Shown: positions 23,128-33,111 of the stretch, in pieces
Position numbering within the stretch: position 1 is the stretch's first letter
How the letters are laid out: every line of letters starts with the position of its first letter
Source: Litsea cubeba
Lineage: Eukaryota > Streptophyta > Magnoliopsida > Laurales > Lauraceae
Direction of reading: 5' to 3'
DNA length: 64,000 nucleotides
Assembly: GCA_012931725.1 (NCBI GenBank)
Contig: CM022951.1
Coordinates: 21,291,457-21,355,456, forward strand
The notes under the pieces: generated by a model
The model's database searches: none
Told to the model about the DNA's origin: nothing
What the model saw: the letters and a program-made list of their open reading frames with translations, nothing else
Translations under genes and position numbers: made by a program

Positions 23128-24343
23128 CCATTACTTCTTCAGCATGGGTTTTAGATTCTGGTGCTTCTAACCATATGACCTATGATGCACAAATACGGCA
23201 AGGACACGACATACACACGGCAGGGACACGGATTTTACACATAAAAAGTGAAGCATTGGATACGATACAACATGATGCGTTGCCCATTTTGACGTATCCC
23301 TGCATTATAACATATGACTGCTGTTGCACAAAGTCTCACAAACACCAAACCTTATGTCGGAAATGAACATATTATGGCAGCCAATGGCCACCATCTGCCC
23401 ATTTCCGGCATTGGATCTTTGGACTTCAGTACTCCACAACAGCATTCTCTTAAACTTTAAAATGTTTATTTTGTTCCAAATCTTTCTGCAAATCTTATTT
23501 CAGTGGGTCAATTGGCAGATAGTGGATACTTAGTTCAATTTTCTTCTTATGGTTGTATGATAAAAGATCGGTGAACGGGGAAAGTGATCGGGACGGGGAG
23601 TAAATTTGGACGGCTTTTTCTGTTGGACAGAGGACACACATCTCTGCTTACCTTCTCTTCTAGTGCTTTAAATAATCTATGGACTCTTTGGCATAGTCGG
23701 TTTAAATAAGAATAGACTGTCTTTTAAGTTTCAGCATGGATATTTAGACTCTTCATTTACCAATAATATGATTTATGGTTTTAAAGATTCTAAGTGTGAG
23801 TCTTGTTGTTTGAGCAAAAGTCAGGTTTTACCCTTTCCAGTTCATTATTCTAGGGCTGCTACTTTGGAATTAATACATACTGATGTTTGGGGTATCGCCC
23901 CCACTTTAAGTAGAATGGGAATTCAATACTATGTGACCTTTATTGATGATCACTGTCGTTACACATGGATTTACTTTTTGCGTTCTAAATCTGACGTTTT
24001 TGTTACTTTCCAAAAATTTTACTACTTGATACACACTCAGTTTGGAAAATCTATCAAAAACATTCGATCCGACTCATGGGGAGAGTATATATTTGGTGAA
24101 TTTTCCACCTTTTTATCTGAAAAGGGAATTATTCATCAGAAGTCATGTCCTCATACCACACAACAAAATGGGATTGCAAAACGAAAACATCAACACATTC
24201 TTGAGACTGTCCGTGCTCTTCTCATTGAGTCTTCTGTCCCCTATAGCTTTTGGTGTGAAGCCGCCCATACAGCTGTCTACTTGATCAATAGACTTCCTAC
24301 ACCTATCATAGGCAACATATCTCCTTTCGAATGTCTTTGTTCT
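23128..24343 (+). pseudogene. copia protease and integrase remnant
   Basis: The aspartic protease active-site motif WVLDSGASNHMT (about 23146-23182) is split by a MITE at 23180. From 23768 an open stretch has CESCCLSKS, HTDVWG, the integrase core (TFIDDHCRYTWIYFL), a region where the usual NGG(E) has become SWGEY, and QQNGIAKRKH in place of the usual QNGVAERKN. In-frame stops occur between the protease and integrase. The integrase reading is cut at 24344 by the palindromic insertion and resumes at 24475. Confidence 0.8.
23180..23310. mobile_element. MITE (CTATGATGC family) inside the copia protease
   Basis: 131 bp with ends CTATGATGCACAAATACGG and CGTATCCCTGCATTATAA (imperfect inverted repeats). 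Flanked by perfect 8-bp duplications CATATGAC (23172-23179 and 23311-23318). The same family is seen at 62045-62199 and 38565-38884. An 8-bp TSD points to a hAT-type or related transposase. Confidence 0.8.
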
Positions 24344-24469
24344 TGTTAACACAAGTAACTCAAAGCCCACAAAGCCCAGGCCCATTCATTGTAACATATC
24401 CACACATGTGTGGATATGTTACAATGAATGGGCCTGGGCTTTGTGGGCTTTGAGTTACTTGTGTTAACA
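24344..24469. mobile_element. perfect 126-bp palindrome with 5-bp TSD
   Basis: Two 63-bp arms are exact reverse complements about a centre at 24406/24407, from TGTTAACACAAGTAACTC to its mirror ...GTGTTAACA. It is flanked by GTTCT on both sides (24339-24343 and 24470-24474). It starts TG and ends CA, as LTR insertions do. Without the palindrome and one GTTCT the integrase reading frame is continuous across the site, so it is a clean insertion. Family not recognised. Confidence 0.85.
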
Positions 24470-24474
24470 GTTCT

Positions 24475-26333
24475 CGCCCACCATCTTACTCTCATCTCCA
24501 GGTTTTTGGTTGTCTTTGTTTTGTCCATCTTCCTTCAATTGATCGATCCACACTTTCCCCTCAATCTGTGAAGTGCATCTTTTTAGGATATAGTGAGGAC
24601 CACAAAGGATTCAATTGTTATGATCCAGTCGCACGTCGAATTCGTATTTCAAGAAATGTGGTTTTTCTTGAGCATATTGCCTATTATTCACTGCGTCCGG
24701 ATACTCAACCCACTCAAATATCTTATCTTCCTCTTTTTCCAAATCCTCAACTTCCATCACCAAATCCACCCATTACCCAGGTCTATGTCCGCAGATCACA
24801 CCTCTTACAGCATTCTTGATCACCAACCAACGCCGTCTCCTCTTCCTGCTTCAAAAGGTAACCTCCCTCCGGACCCTCTTCCTTTAAGAAGATCTACTCG
24901 TCTTATTAAAAAATTTGGTTTTTTTTTTTTATGCACTTCACAGGATCCTATTTCTATTCTCACCTTATTTTCTAGGGACCCCCAAGTACCTTGTTGGCAG
25001 GATGCAATGCTAGATGAATTAATTGCTCTCGAAGCAAATCAGACTTGGGACCTTGTTCCTCTTACTGATGCCTCTGTTATTGGCAGCAAGTGGATTTATT
25101 CCATTAATATAAAGCATGGTTGGCTGCTCGGGGTTTTAAACAGGAATATGGAATTGACTATGAGGAAACTTTTGCTCCAGTTGCTAAAATGACTTTTGTC
25201 CGGGCTTTGTTGGGAATTGTTGTGGTTCGGCATTGGCCTCTTTGGCAGATGGATGTCAAAAATGCATTTTTGCATGGTGATCTTCAAGAGAGTTTACATG
25301 CGCCCGCCTCCAGGTTATGCATGTCCTCCAAAGCACGTTTGTTGTTTAAAGAAATCCCTCTATGGGCTCAAACAAGCTCCTCGAGCTTGGTTTGAAAATT
25401 TTCAAAGGGCTATTCTAAGTGCAAACTTCTATTAAAGCCTAAATGACAGCTCACTCTTTATTTGACAGACTTCACGTGGTTGTACCATATTACTGTTGTA
25501 TGTAGATGGCATGATCCTCGGTGGGAATGATGCAATTGGTATAAAAGAACTCAAGACTCATCTTACTCGAACCTTTAAGATGAAGGATCTAGGGCCTCTC
25601 ACATACTTCCTGGGCCTAGAAATATCATGATCAAAAGAAGGTATATGTGTCAACCAACAGAAGTACGCAGAAGATCTCCTCGTCTCCACTCGCCTAACTG
25701 ATGCTAGACCTTCTGACACCCCACTTGAGATTAATGTCAAAATCAGTCGTGAGGATTGATCACCTCTTTCTAACCCATCCATGTTCCGTCAACTTGTTGG
25801 TAGTTTGTTGTATCTAACTATGACAAGGCCTGATATTTCTTATGAAGTTCACACCATCAGCCAATTTGTGAGTAACCCCCACAAACCACATCTCGCGGCA
25901 GTTTATTGAATCCTTCGATATATTCGAGGTACTCTTGATAGAGGGTTGTTTTACTACTACTCCTTTGCATTGGGACTTACAACATATGCTGAAGCTGACT
26001 GGGCCGATTGTCCTGACACTCGCCGATCTACCACAGGATGGACAATGTTTCTTGGCACCTCCCCCTATTTCTTAGAAAAGTAAGAAGCAGACTACGGTTT
26101 CCAAGTCCTCCGCCGAGGCAGAATATAAATCTATGTCATCTACAAGCAGCGAAATCATTTGGCTTCAGCGCTTACTCAGAGAATTAGGTGTTCATCTTAC
26201 TGGTCCCACTCCTCTATATGCTGATAACACTAGTGCCATTCGTATTGCAAAGAACAAAGTGTTTCATGAGCGCGCTAAGCGTATTGAAGTGGATTGTCAC
26301 TTTATTCGCCAACATGTTGTCACAGAGCAATGA
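24475..26333 (+). pseudogene. copia integrase end, reverse transcriptase and RNase H remnant
   Basis: Segments in order: VFGC and KCIFLGYSEDHKGFNCYDP (end of integrase); WQDAMLDELIALEANQTWDL and FKQEYGIDYEETFAPVAKM (RT start); WQMDVKNAFLHGDL; SLYGLKQAPRAWF; the catalytic YVDD box, which reads YVDG (about 25498-25509); KDLGPLTYFLGLEI; RQLVGSLLYLTMTRPDISY; and the RNase H part SSAEAEYKSM...YADNTSAI (to about 26330). At least five in-frame stops plus shifts break it. The YVDD to YVDG change alone would abolish reverse transcription. Confidence 0.85.
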
Positions 26334-26449
26334 CTAACCAGAACGTATTGAAGTGGATTGTTTTTACTAAAACAATGACGAACCAGAGCCATGATTACTT
26401 GTCTTCCAAATTGATGCCCGCATCTAATCCGCATCAATTTGAGGGGGGC

Positions 26450-26719
26450 TGTGGAGAAAGTAGGACCCACACGGCATCATAGTGGATCCCACATGATTTG
26501 CTCTACCTGTATCTTAGTCAAATATACGTGTATATTGATGTAGTCCACTGCAATTAGGCCTTCGATTATAGATCTGGTTTGTAGATCCTTCCTTTTTGTA
26601 TCTATTGACTGGGTCTTAAACCCATTATATAAACACAAACGGTTGACCCTAAGGGATATGACAAGGGATATGACATTCATTCCAATCTCTCTTCCAAACT
26701 CTCTACCATTGTCTTTACA
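26450..26719 (+). repeat. right LTR of the copia element
   Basis: Starts TGTGGAGAAAGTAGG, ends GTCTTTACA. Contains a short extra repeat (AAGGGATATGAC twice) absent from the left copy. Confidence 0.85.
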
Positions 26720-27424
26720 CATCCCTCAAAACATGACAAACAGAAAGTATATCTTCACCATCTAAATAGTACGACCCACCATGGATGGAGTTCCCACAAA
26801 ACCATCAAATAGGGATTGAAGAAGAAAATGGCTAGCTATCATAACTGAGATAAAAACTGATTGTAAAGATAAAAAAAATCAGTAACATTTTCTTACTGTA
26901 CTTAATCTATAATATGGCCTATATTTTTTCTTTACTTTCGCATTTCAATAAATAAAGAAACTATCATCATCAAAGCCTTGTCCCAACAATGTTGGCTTCA
27001 GCTACATGAATTTTTTTTCTCCATGAACATGTGCCACATGTCCCAAGCTTCAAAAATAAATAATAAATGAATAACCATCTGGATTGTCATGCACATATGC
27101 CACATGTATCGTGGATGAGTTGTAAAAATTTCTGATTTCTGAGGGCACATCTAGGAACCAAAGGAGCAAACTCTATTTTGTCCGTAAGCAGTTTATTCTA
27201 GACTGTTTTGTTTGAGAAAATGAGAAATCAGGTGAAAAAAGTCAAATAGACTAATAGAGTCAATTTTTTGAACCATGAAAGTTGTAAAACACAATAAACT
27301 GAGCCACTCATACTTATATTTACATTCTGCGACACTGATAACCTCTTATTACTAAAAAAATCACAATTCACAATTTACATGTGCAGAACATAAAGACAAC
27401 AGTAGTAACAAGGAACCATGTTAC
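26720..27424 (-). other. NAL1-like intron, part right of the copia element
   Basis: Intron sequence with a SINE-like motif at 26966-27012 (CAAAGCCTTGTCCCAACAAT). No gene recognised. Confidence 0.6.
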
Positions 27425-27665
27425 CTGGGTTTGTTCCAGCAAATATTCCATACCAAAGATCATCTGTGATGAATGATGTTGCCCTCTCGACAGCTCCAAG
27501 ATACACACCAGGTCCAAGGTTGGGAGGTAAGGGATGAAACATCTTCTGGCTTGGGTAGTCTAAATCTACTGCAACATGCCTGTTTGTGAGGAAACCAAGT
27601 TGTCGGCTGCCTGTTCGGCTCTTCACGATAGCACCAAGAGTCCCATAAGTCTCCTGGCTAGCAAC
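27425..27665 (-). CDS. NAL1: NARROW LEAF 1-like protease, exon with catalytic His
   Basis: Acceptor TGCGTAG (27666-27668), donor CCCAG|GTAACA at 27424. The 241 nt give VASQETYGTLGAIVKSRTG, GFLTNRHVAVDLDYPSQKM, LGPGVYLGAVERATSF and DLWYGIFAGTNP, all hallmark NAL1 blocks. NRHVAVDL carries the catalytic His. The exon ends in phase 1, which fits the next exon at 20523. In full-length family members about 200 residues precede this point, but no matching upstream exon was found to the right in this window. A 10.4-kb gypsy element lies only 300 bp upstream. Either the 5' exons are beyond 64 kb or in sequence I could not recognise, or the gene is truncated. Confidence 0.92.
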
Positions 27666-27966
27666 CTACGCATTTGAAAAGGGGTACTGGGTCAAATGAC
27701 ACTGAACATGAAATAACGAGAGGGAAAGAGGAACTAACATGTTCTCATTCATCAGGGCATGTATAGTATCATGCCCTTTGATAGTGATAGAATCAGGAAT
27801 TCATGGTTACATAACCCAGAATTTTTACTAGGTGATAGATGCCATGGATGGGTGGCATACCATAATCTTATGTGAGAGCTGTCGCTTTAAGAATGAAGTA
27901 ATCACCTTTCTTCCCAAAAAAAAAAAAAAAAAAACCCAAATTGGGAAATCATAAGCACCAACGTTT
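27666..27966 (-). other. NAL1-like intron segment upstream of the His exon
   Basis: No gene. Ends with an A-run (27917-27935) just before the gypsy target site. Confidence 0.5.
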
Positions 27967-27971
27967 GACCA

Positions 27972-30900
27972 TGTCGCGACCCCGGACCGGGACTCGGGGG
28001 GGGAAAAAAGAGGCCGAGTCCGGGATCGGGACAAAGGTGGGGTGATGCCGCGCCACGTGCATCTCTTTGGCTAAACCGCACACGGAATTAAAAGAATATT
28101 TATCCGTGCACGTGATTTCCCACAGGGTTCCGCGGTGAGGATTATCTTTACACATCATCTCACATATAACCATATCAGTCATATTTTCAAGATTGTGGAA
28201 GCGTGTAGCAAACCATGCTAATACTATCCATTCCAATCCCATGAACAAGACTGATTTATGCTTAACATAACAAGATATCAGAATGAGCAATGATCATAAG
28301 CATATTTCCCCAAAAGTAAAGTTAAGTATATTTACAAAATATCAGTTGATTAATGCCCCCAAAATAACGGTCAACAAAGACCGTACAACCAAATGAAACC
28401 TAAAATGAAAATATCATAAGTTCCCAAAGTGTATCGTTCTCAAGGCAAGGCCGAATGTCTACATGACATCATCGGCTTGCCACTCAATCACTCGCTGCGG
28501 TTCACCGACCGCCTCCTCCGGCTCGTCCTCAAAGGCAATAAGCTCGGGACCTGAGTACCAAAATAAATGGATCAGACACGACGGTCTGGCAGGTGGGTGA
28601 AAAGATATAACAATAATAAAACAATGATACTATGCGAGAGTTTAGAAAACCTGCGTATAAATAATGAATTTCATAAGAGATAATGCATCATTTGTTAAAT
28701 AACAACATGAACGATATAAAACAGTAGAGGTACCAAGGATAAGGAACTGTCAAGATGGCAATCCACACAAAGCTATATCCTCTCTCACCGAAGTGAAGAG
28801 AGCGCATACCCTAACAGGATCATTGACCTCAGTCACACAAGGTGAGCAGGAACAACGATAAACAGGATCATTGACCTCAGTCACACGAGGTGAGGAGGAA
28901 CAACGATAAAATACAATAATATACATATATATATACTCTGCGGGACCACGGTAGCGAACCGGGTAAAAACTCTGCACATTCCAGACTGCAGCTGACTATC
29001 AGGAGGGGAAGGAACCCCAAGTCGGTGGATCAAACCGACGAGGTCGTCCAAGCTCAGTGGTGCCGACTCATAGGTCAAATACGATAAATCAAATCACATG
29101 CACAGTAAGAAACGGGGTGCCAAGATGCACAAAATACACATTCACCTCAAGTTGACATATACAGGTTAGCAGAAGCTAAGCACATCTCTTCTAGTACTCT
29201 TGAAATAGTCTAGTCGTATCATATGGGTCGAAATCCCAAAATAGAATTTTGGTTGAAAATCAAATACAAATAGTTTTCCATACCTTTACAGGCTAACAAT
29301 AGGGTTTCTAGAATTGAATCAATGCAAATAGGGTCCCGTATGTCGGTTATGATGAAATTTTGGTACTCTTTAAGAGTTAGGGACATTCCGGGTCCTTATA
29401 CACATTGGTCAATCTAGAAAGCCTCATGAAATCTCCATGATAAGTTTCCCTTTTCTTTCGGACTTCACGCAATACTTCACAAGTCCTTAAATAACAATGG
29501 GGCTCCAAACAATACCTCCCCACTACAACCCATTACAACTTACCCAATTCATTCATGGGTTTAAATGCATCATTATAGGTTCAATGCCTTCAAATAAGAA
29601 GATAAGGGATAGAGCTGAATTGGACTTGAGTATGGGCTTGGAATGAATCTGGAAAATAGTCCCACAATTCTCTTATTTTACAGTTCATCTCATTTCAGTC
29701 CGATCGATCGGGCTCCTTGGCCGATCGATCGGTCCCGAATTGCTTCCAGTTATTTACAGTCCGATCGATCGGACCTGATGGGCGATCGATCGGTCCTGCA
29801 AACCCTCTCAGTTATTTACAGTCCGATCGATCGGACCTGATGGGCGATCGATCGGTCCTGAAAACCCTCTCAGTTATTTACAGTCCGATCGATCGGACCT
29901 GATGGGCGATCGATCGGTCCTGTAACGAATCTCAACCTATTTGGTTGAATTCTTCTCTTGTCCAACTCCTATCCATTTCCTTTCTTTCCCTTTCTTCCAT
30001 ACATATCTTCACGAATAATTGGGCTATTCCTTGACCTCATTATCTCATCAAATCATCATTCAAAATCAATAAGACTAAAACATCAAACATGATAAATCAT
30101 TAAAACTATTAATGAAGACAAATCAAGATTTTTGCAGAAAACATGATAAAACACATGAGAATCATTTCATCCACTTGCCTTGGGTCCAATGCAAATCAAT
30201 TTGAGCTCTAATCACCTCTTAAGCCCACAATCAAACACCTATACACAAAACCCCCAAATCCAAACCCTAGATTATCAAAATCCAATTAAAACAAGACGGA
30301 ATCTTCCAATAATTGAAATGGAGTTTCCCTAGGGCTAAACAAACAAGATTATAAAACTTTTAGAAAGATCACTTATAAGGAAGTTCTTCAAAAAGCAAGG
30401 TGTTGTCCAAAGGAAGTCTTGGAGTGGGCGGTTTTCTTCAAAAATGGTGTCAAGATGAAGGCCTTGAGATGAGGAAGAAGATTGTAGCCTCTAATTTTTC
30501 ATTAGCACTAGCTTAGTGGGGGATTGAAGATGAAGAAGCAAGAAAAAGGTAAGGGAAAACCCTTAGGGCTGGGATTTCTCTTCTCCTCTAGGGTTTTTGC
30601 CAGAAATGGGAAAAATGAAGAAGAAGCTTTCTATATATAGTAAGTGGGAGTGGGGCCACAACTTAAAAGACTTCTCGGGCTCAAAACATGGTTTTCGGGG
30701 CTTCAAACGAATTCGATGAAGAAGACAAAGTTGATCGGCAAAATTTCTAGTTTCCAAAAAGTATATATTTTGCACATTTTGGTGACATTGAAATCGGTGT
30801 CCAGATTTTGGGTAAAAAGACCATTTTGCCCTCAATTAGTGAAAAATCGGGTTTAAGGTCCTCGAATGGAAACGATGTCAACATGAAAGTTGTAGGGATT

Positions 30901-31144
30901 AACAAGATAAATCCAATGGGGTCAAAAACACGATTTTTGGAAATCATCGGTAAACCCCCAATCTCACACAATTCGTAACAAGAACCCCCAAAGGGTCCCA
31001 TAAATAAAAAGGCTCTCCAAATTCCCCAAAGCTATTATAAAAGCTATTCTAATCCCCAACTAATTCAAAAACCACTAAACACACTAAAAACTAAAACACA
31101 ACTTAATCAACTCTAAACGAGGTCTCTCGGGTCGGGGTCTTACA
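27972..31144 (-). repeat. 3' LTR of gypsy element 1
   Basis: Contains a TATA box (CTATATATAG, 30631-30640, minus strand), a two-copy 46-bp repeat at about 28810-28905, and the CCGATCGATCGG array at 29696-29925. Confidence 0.95.
29696..29925. repeat. 62-bp tandem array with paired CCGATCGATCGG palindromes
   Basis: Four units of about 62 bp. Each carries two CGATCGATCGG palindromes (12 bp when complete) about 20 bp apart and a spacer CTCAGTTATTTACAGT. The first unit is the most divergent. The same array is in the other LTR at 36953-37185, where one palindrome has a single change. Confidence 0.9.
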
Positions 31145-31155
31145 TCCTCCACCCC

Positions 31156-33111
31156 TTAGGACATTTGGTCCTCCAAATGGAAATTAAAACTCACCTCCGG
31201 TAGAAGATGTGGGTACTTCTTCTGAACTTGATCCCGTAATTCCCAAGTTGCTTCTTCCAGTCCATGATTCTCCCAAAGTACCTTGACCCACTGAATAGTC
31301 CGAGTTCTCAATTCTTGTTCCTTGGTGTCAATGATCTGCTTAGGCTTCTCAACATAAGTCGCATCTTCTCGAATTTCTAACGGCTCATAACGGAGTATGT
31401 GTAGTCTGTCAGGAACGTATTTCTTCAACATAGACACATGGAAAACATTGTGTACGCCGGAGAGCTCAGGTGGTAAGGCTAACCTGTAAGCCACATCACC
31501 AATCCTACTCACAATGTCATACGGTCCAATGTACCTCCTAGACAATTTGCCCTTCTGTCCAAACCTCAAAGTTCCACGAGTGGGTGACACTTTCAAGAAA
31601 ACCTTATCTCCTTCTTTGAACTGTAAATCCCTTCTGTGAGAGTCTGCATAACTCTTCTGTCTACTCTGAGCCACTTTCAGACGTTCTTGGATCAACTTGA
31701 CCTTGTCACTTGTCTCACTAACAATGGTCGGTCCATGGAAACTGCGAGTACCAACTTCTTCCCAACAAACAGGTGTTCTACACCTTCTGCCATACAAAGC
31801 CTCAAAAGGTGCCATACCGATACTCGAGTGGAAACTGTTGTTGTAAGCGAACTCACACAACGGTAAGGCTTCATCCCACTGAGTCTTGAAATCTAACACA
31901 CAAGCTCGAAGCATATCCTCAAGGGTCTGAATTGTCCTCTCTGACTGACCATCAGTCTGTGGGTGATAGGCTGTGCTGAACTGTAACTTCGTACCCATAG
32001 ATTCATGCAATGTCTTCCAAAATCTTGAGACAAATCTGCTGTCTCTATCGGATGTGATGGAAACTGGCTGTCCATGACGACTGACAATCTCTGTGACAAA
32101 CAACTGTGCCAAAGGTAACATATGCATCTTCTTTCCAGTCTTCATCGGTAGGAAATGAGCTGACTTGGTGAGACGGTCCACTATGACCCAAATAGCATCA
32201 TTGCCCTTACTAGTCTTCGGTAAACCCGATTTGAAGTCCATGGTAATATGCTCCCATTTCCATTCCGGAATCTCTAATGGTCGTAGTAACCCTGGAGGCT
32301 TCTGGTGTTCTGCCTTGATCAACTGACATGTCATACAACGAGAGACGAAAGCTGCTATCTCTCTCTTCATGTTATTCCACCAAAATCTGCCCTTCAAATT
32401 CTGGTACATTTTCGTACTGCCCGGGTGTATGGAATACTTGGTATTGTGAGCCTCAGACATGATATCATTCCTCAAGTCCTCCAAGTTAGGCACACACAGA
32501 CGGTCTCGGTAATACAAAACTCCATCTACAACACGAAAATCTGGACAATCTGCTAAGTGCTCAGAAATCTTAGCCAACTCTGGGTCTTGTAACTGCTTCT
32601 CTTTGATCTTCTGAATGAACGAAGGCTCTGACACTGACATGTTTGCTAACATGACACCCTCTCTTAGTGGATGAAATTCTACTCCCAACTCTTCTAACTG
32701 TTGTACCACATAAGTCCCTTGAAGACTCGCCATGCTCACTGACTTTCTGCTCAAGGCATCTGCAACTACATTCGCTTTCCCCGGGTGATACTTGATTGGA
32801 AAATCATAGTCTTTAATATATTCCATCCATCTCCTCTGCCTCATGTTCAACTCCTTCTGAGAAAACAAGTACTGTAGACTACGGTGATCGGAGTGAACTT
32901 CAAACTTCTCTCCATAGAGGTAGTGTCTCGACATCTTCAAAGCTAAAACAACTGCGGCCAACTCGAAATCATGCGTTGCATAGTTCTTCTCATGATCCTT
33001 CAACTGCAGGGATCCATATGCAACTACCTTCCCATTTTGCATTAACACGCATCCAAGTCCAACATTGGAAGCATCGGTAAAAATGGTAAAACCGCCGCTC
33101 CCAGATGGCAA
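31156..33111 (-). CDS. gypsy element 1 pol: RNase H and integrase
   Basis: A 651-codon open frame on the minus strand that continues the RT frame after a shift near 33110. Contents: RNase H (FTDASNVGLGCVLMQNG, HSDHRSLQYLF, ending DALSRKSVSMASL); the HHCC zinc finger of integrase (HNTKYSIHPGSTKMYQNL...CMTCQLIKAEH); the integrase core with IWVIVDRLTKSAHFLP, TSDRDSRFVSRFW and YHPQTDGQSERT; then a C-terminal region with FHVSMLKKYVPD and TIQWVKVLWENHGLEEATWE, like the (chromo-)domain end of chromovirus-type elements. This part is intact. The first codon is not a real start: the frame is part of a longer polyprotein. Confidence 0.93.
   Translation of the reverse strand: MPSGSGGFTIFTDASNVGLGCVLMQNGKVVAYGSLQLKDHEKNYATHDFELAAVVLALKMSRHYLYGEKFEVHSDHRSLQYLFSQKELNMRQRRWMEYIKDYDFPIKYHPGKANVVADALSRKSVSMASLQGTYVVQQLEELGVEFHPLREGVMLANMSVSEPSFIQKIKEKQLQDPELAKISEHLADCPDFRVVDGVLYYRDRLCVPNLEDLRNDIMSEAHNTKYSIHPGSTKMYQNLKGRFWWNNMKREIAAFVSRCMTCQLIKAEHQKPPGLLRPLEIPEWKWEHITMDFKSGLPKTSKGNDAIWVIVDRLTKSAHFLPMKTGKKMHMLPLAQLFVTEIVSRHGQPVSITSDRDSRFVSRFWKTLHESMGTKLQFSTAYHPQTDGQSERTIQTLEDMLRACVLDFKTQWDEALPLCEFAYNNSFHSSIGMAPFEALYGRRCRTPVCWEEVGTRSFHGPTIVSETSDKVKLIQERLKVAQSRQKSYADSHRRDLQFKEGDKVFLKVSPTRGTLRFGQKGKLSRRYIGPYDIVSRIGDVAYRLALPPELSGVHNVFHVSMLKKYVPDRLHILRYEPLEIREDATYVEKPKQIIDTKEQELRTRTIQWVKVLWENHGLEEATWELRDQVQKKYPHLLPEVSFNFHLEDQMS

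Larger units (their letters stand above)
21151..26719 (+). mobile_element. Ty1/copia LTR retrotransposon, decayed, in a NAL1-like intron
   Basis: LTRs at 21151-21414 and 26450-26719 (about 265-270 bp, TG...CA ends). The primer site TGTATCAGAGCC (21415-21426, tRNA-iMet type) follows the left LTR, and a polypurine tract GAGGGGGGC (26441-26449) precedes the right one. The order gag, protease, integrase, RT, RNase H is that of copia. It lies on the strand opposite to the host gene. The LTRs differ by many substitutions and an indel, and the coding region has many stops, so the insertion is old. A matching target-site duplication was not found. It carries two later insertions, at 23180 and 24344. 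Confidence 0.9.

Noticed and set aside
29643..29902. Frames through the CCGATCGATCGG array as a repeat protein
   Set aside because: They exist only because the 62-bp repeat lacks certain stops. The array is inside an LTR.
29696..29925. Regular repeat and spacer pattern as a CRISPR array
   Set aside because: The spacers are also repeated, the context is a plant LTR, and no cas genes exist.
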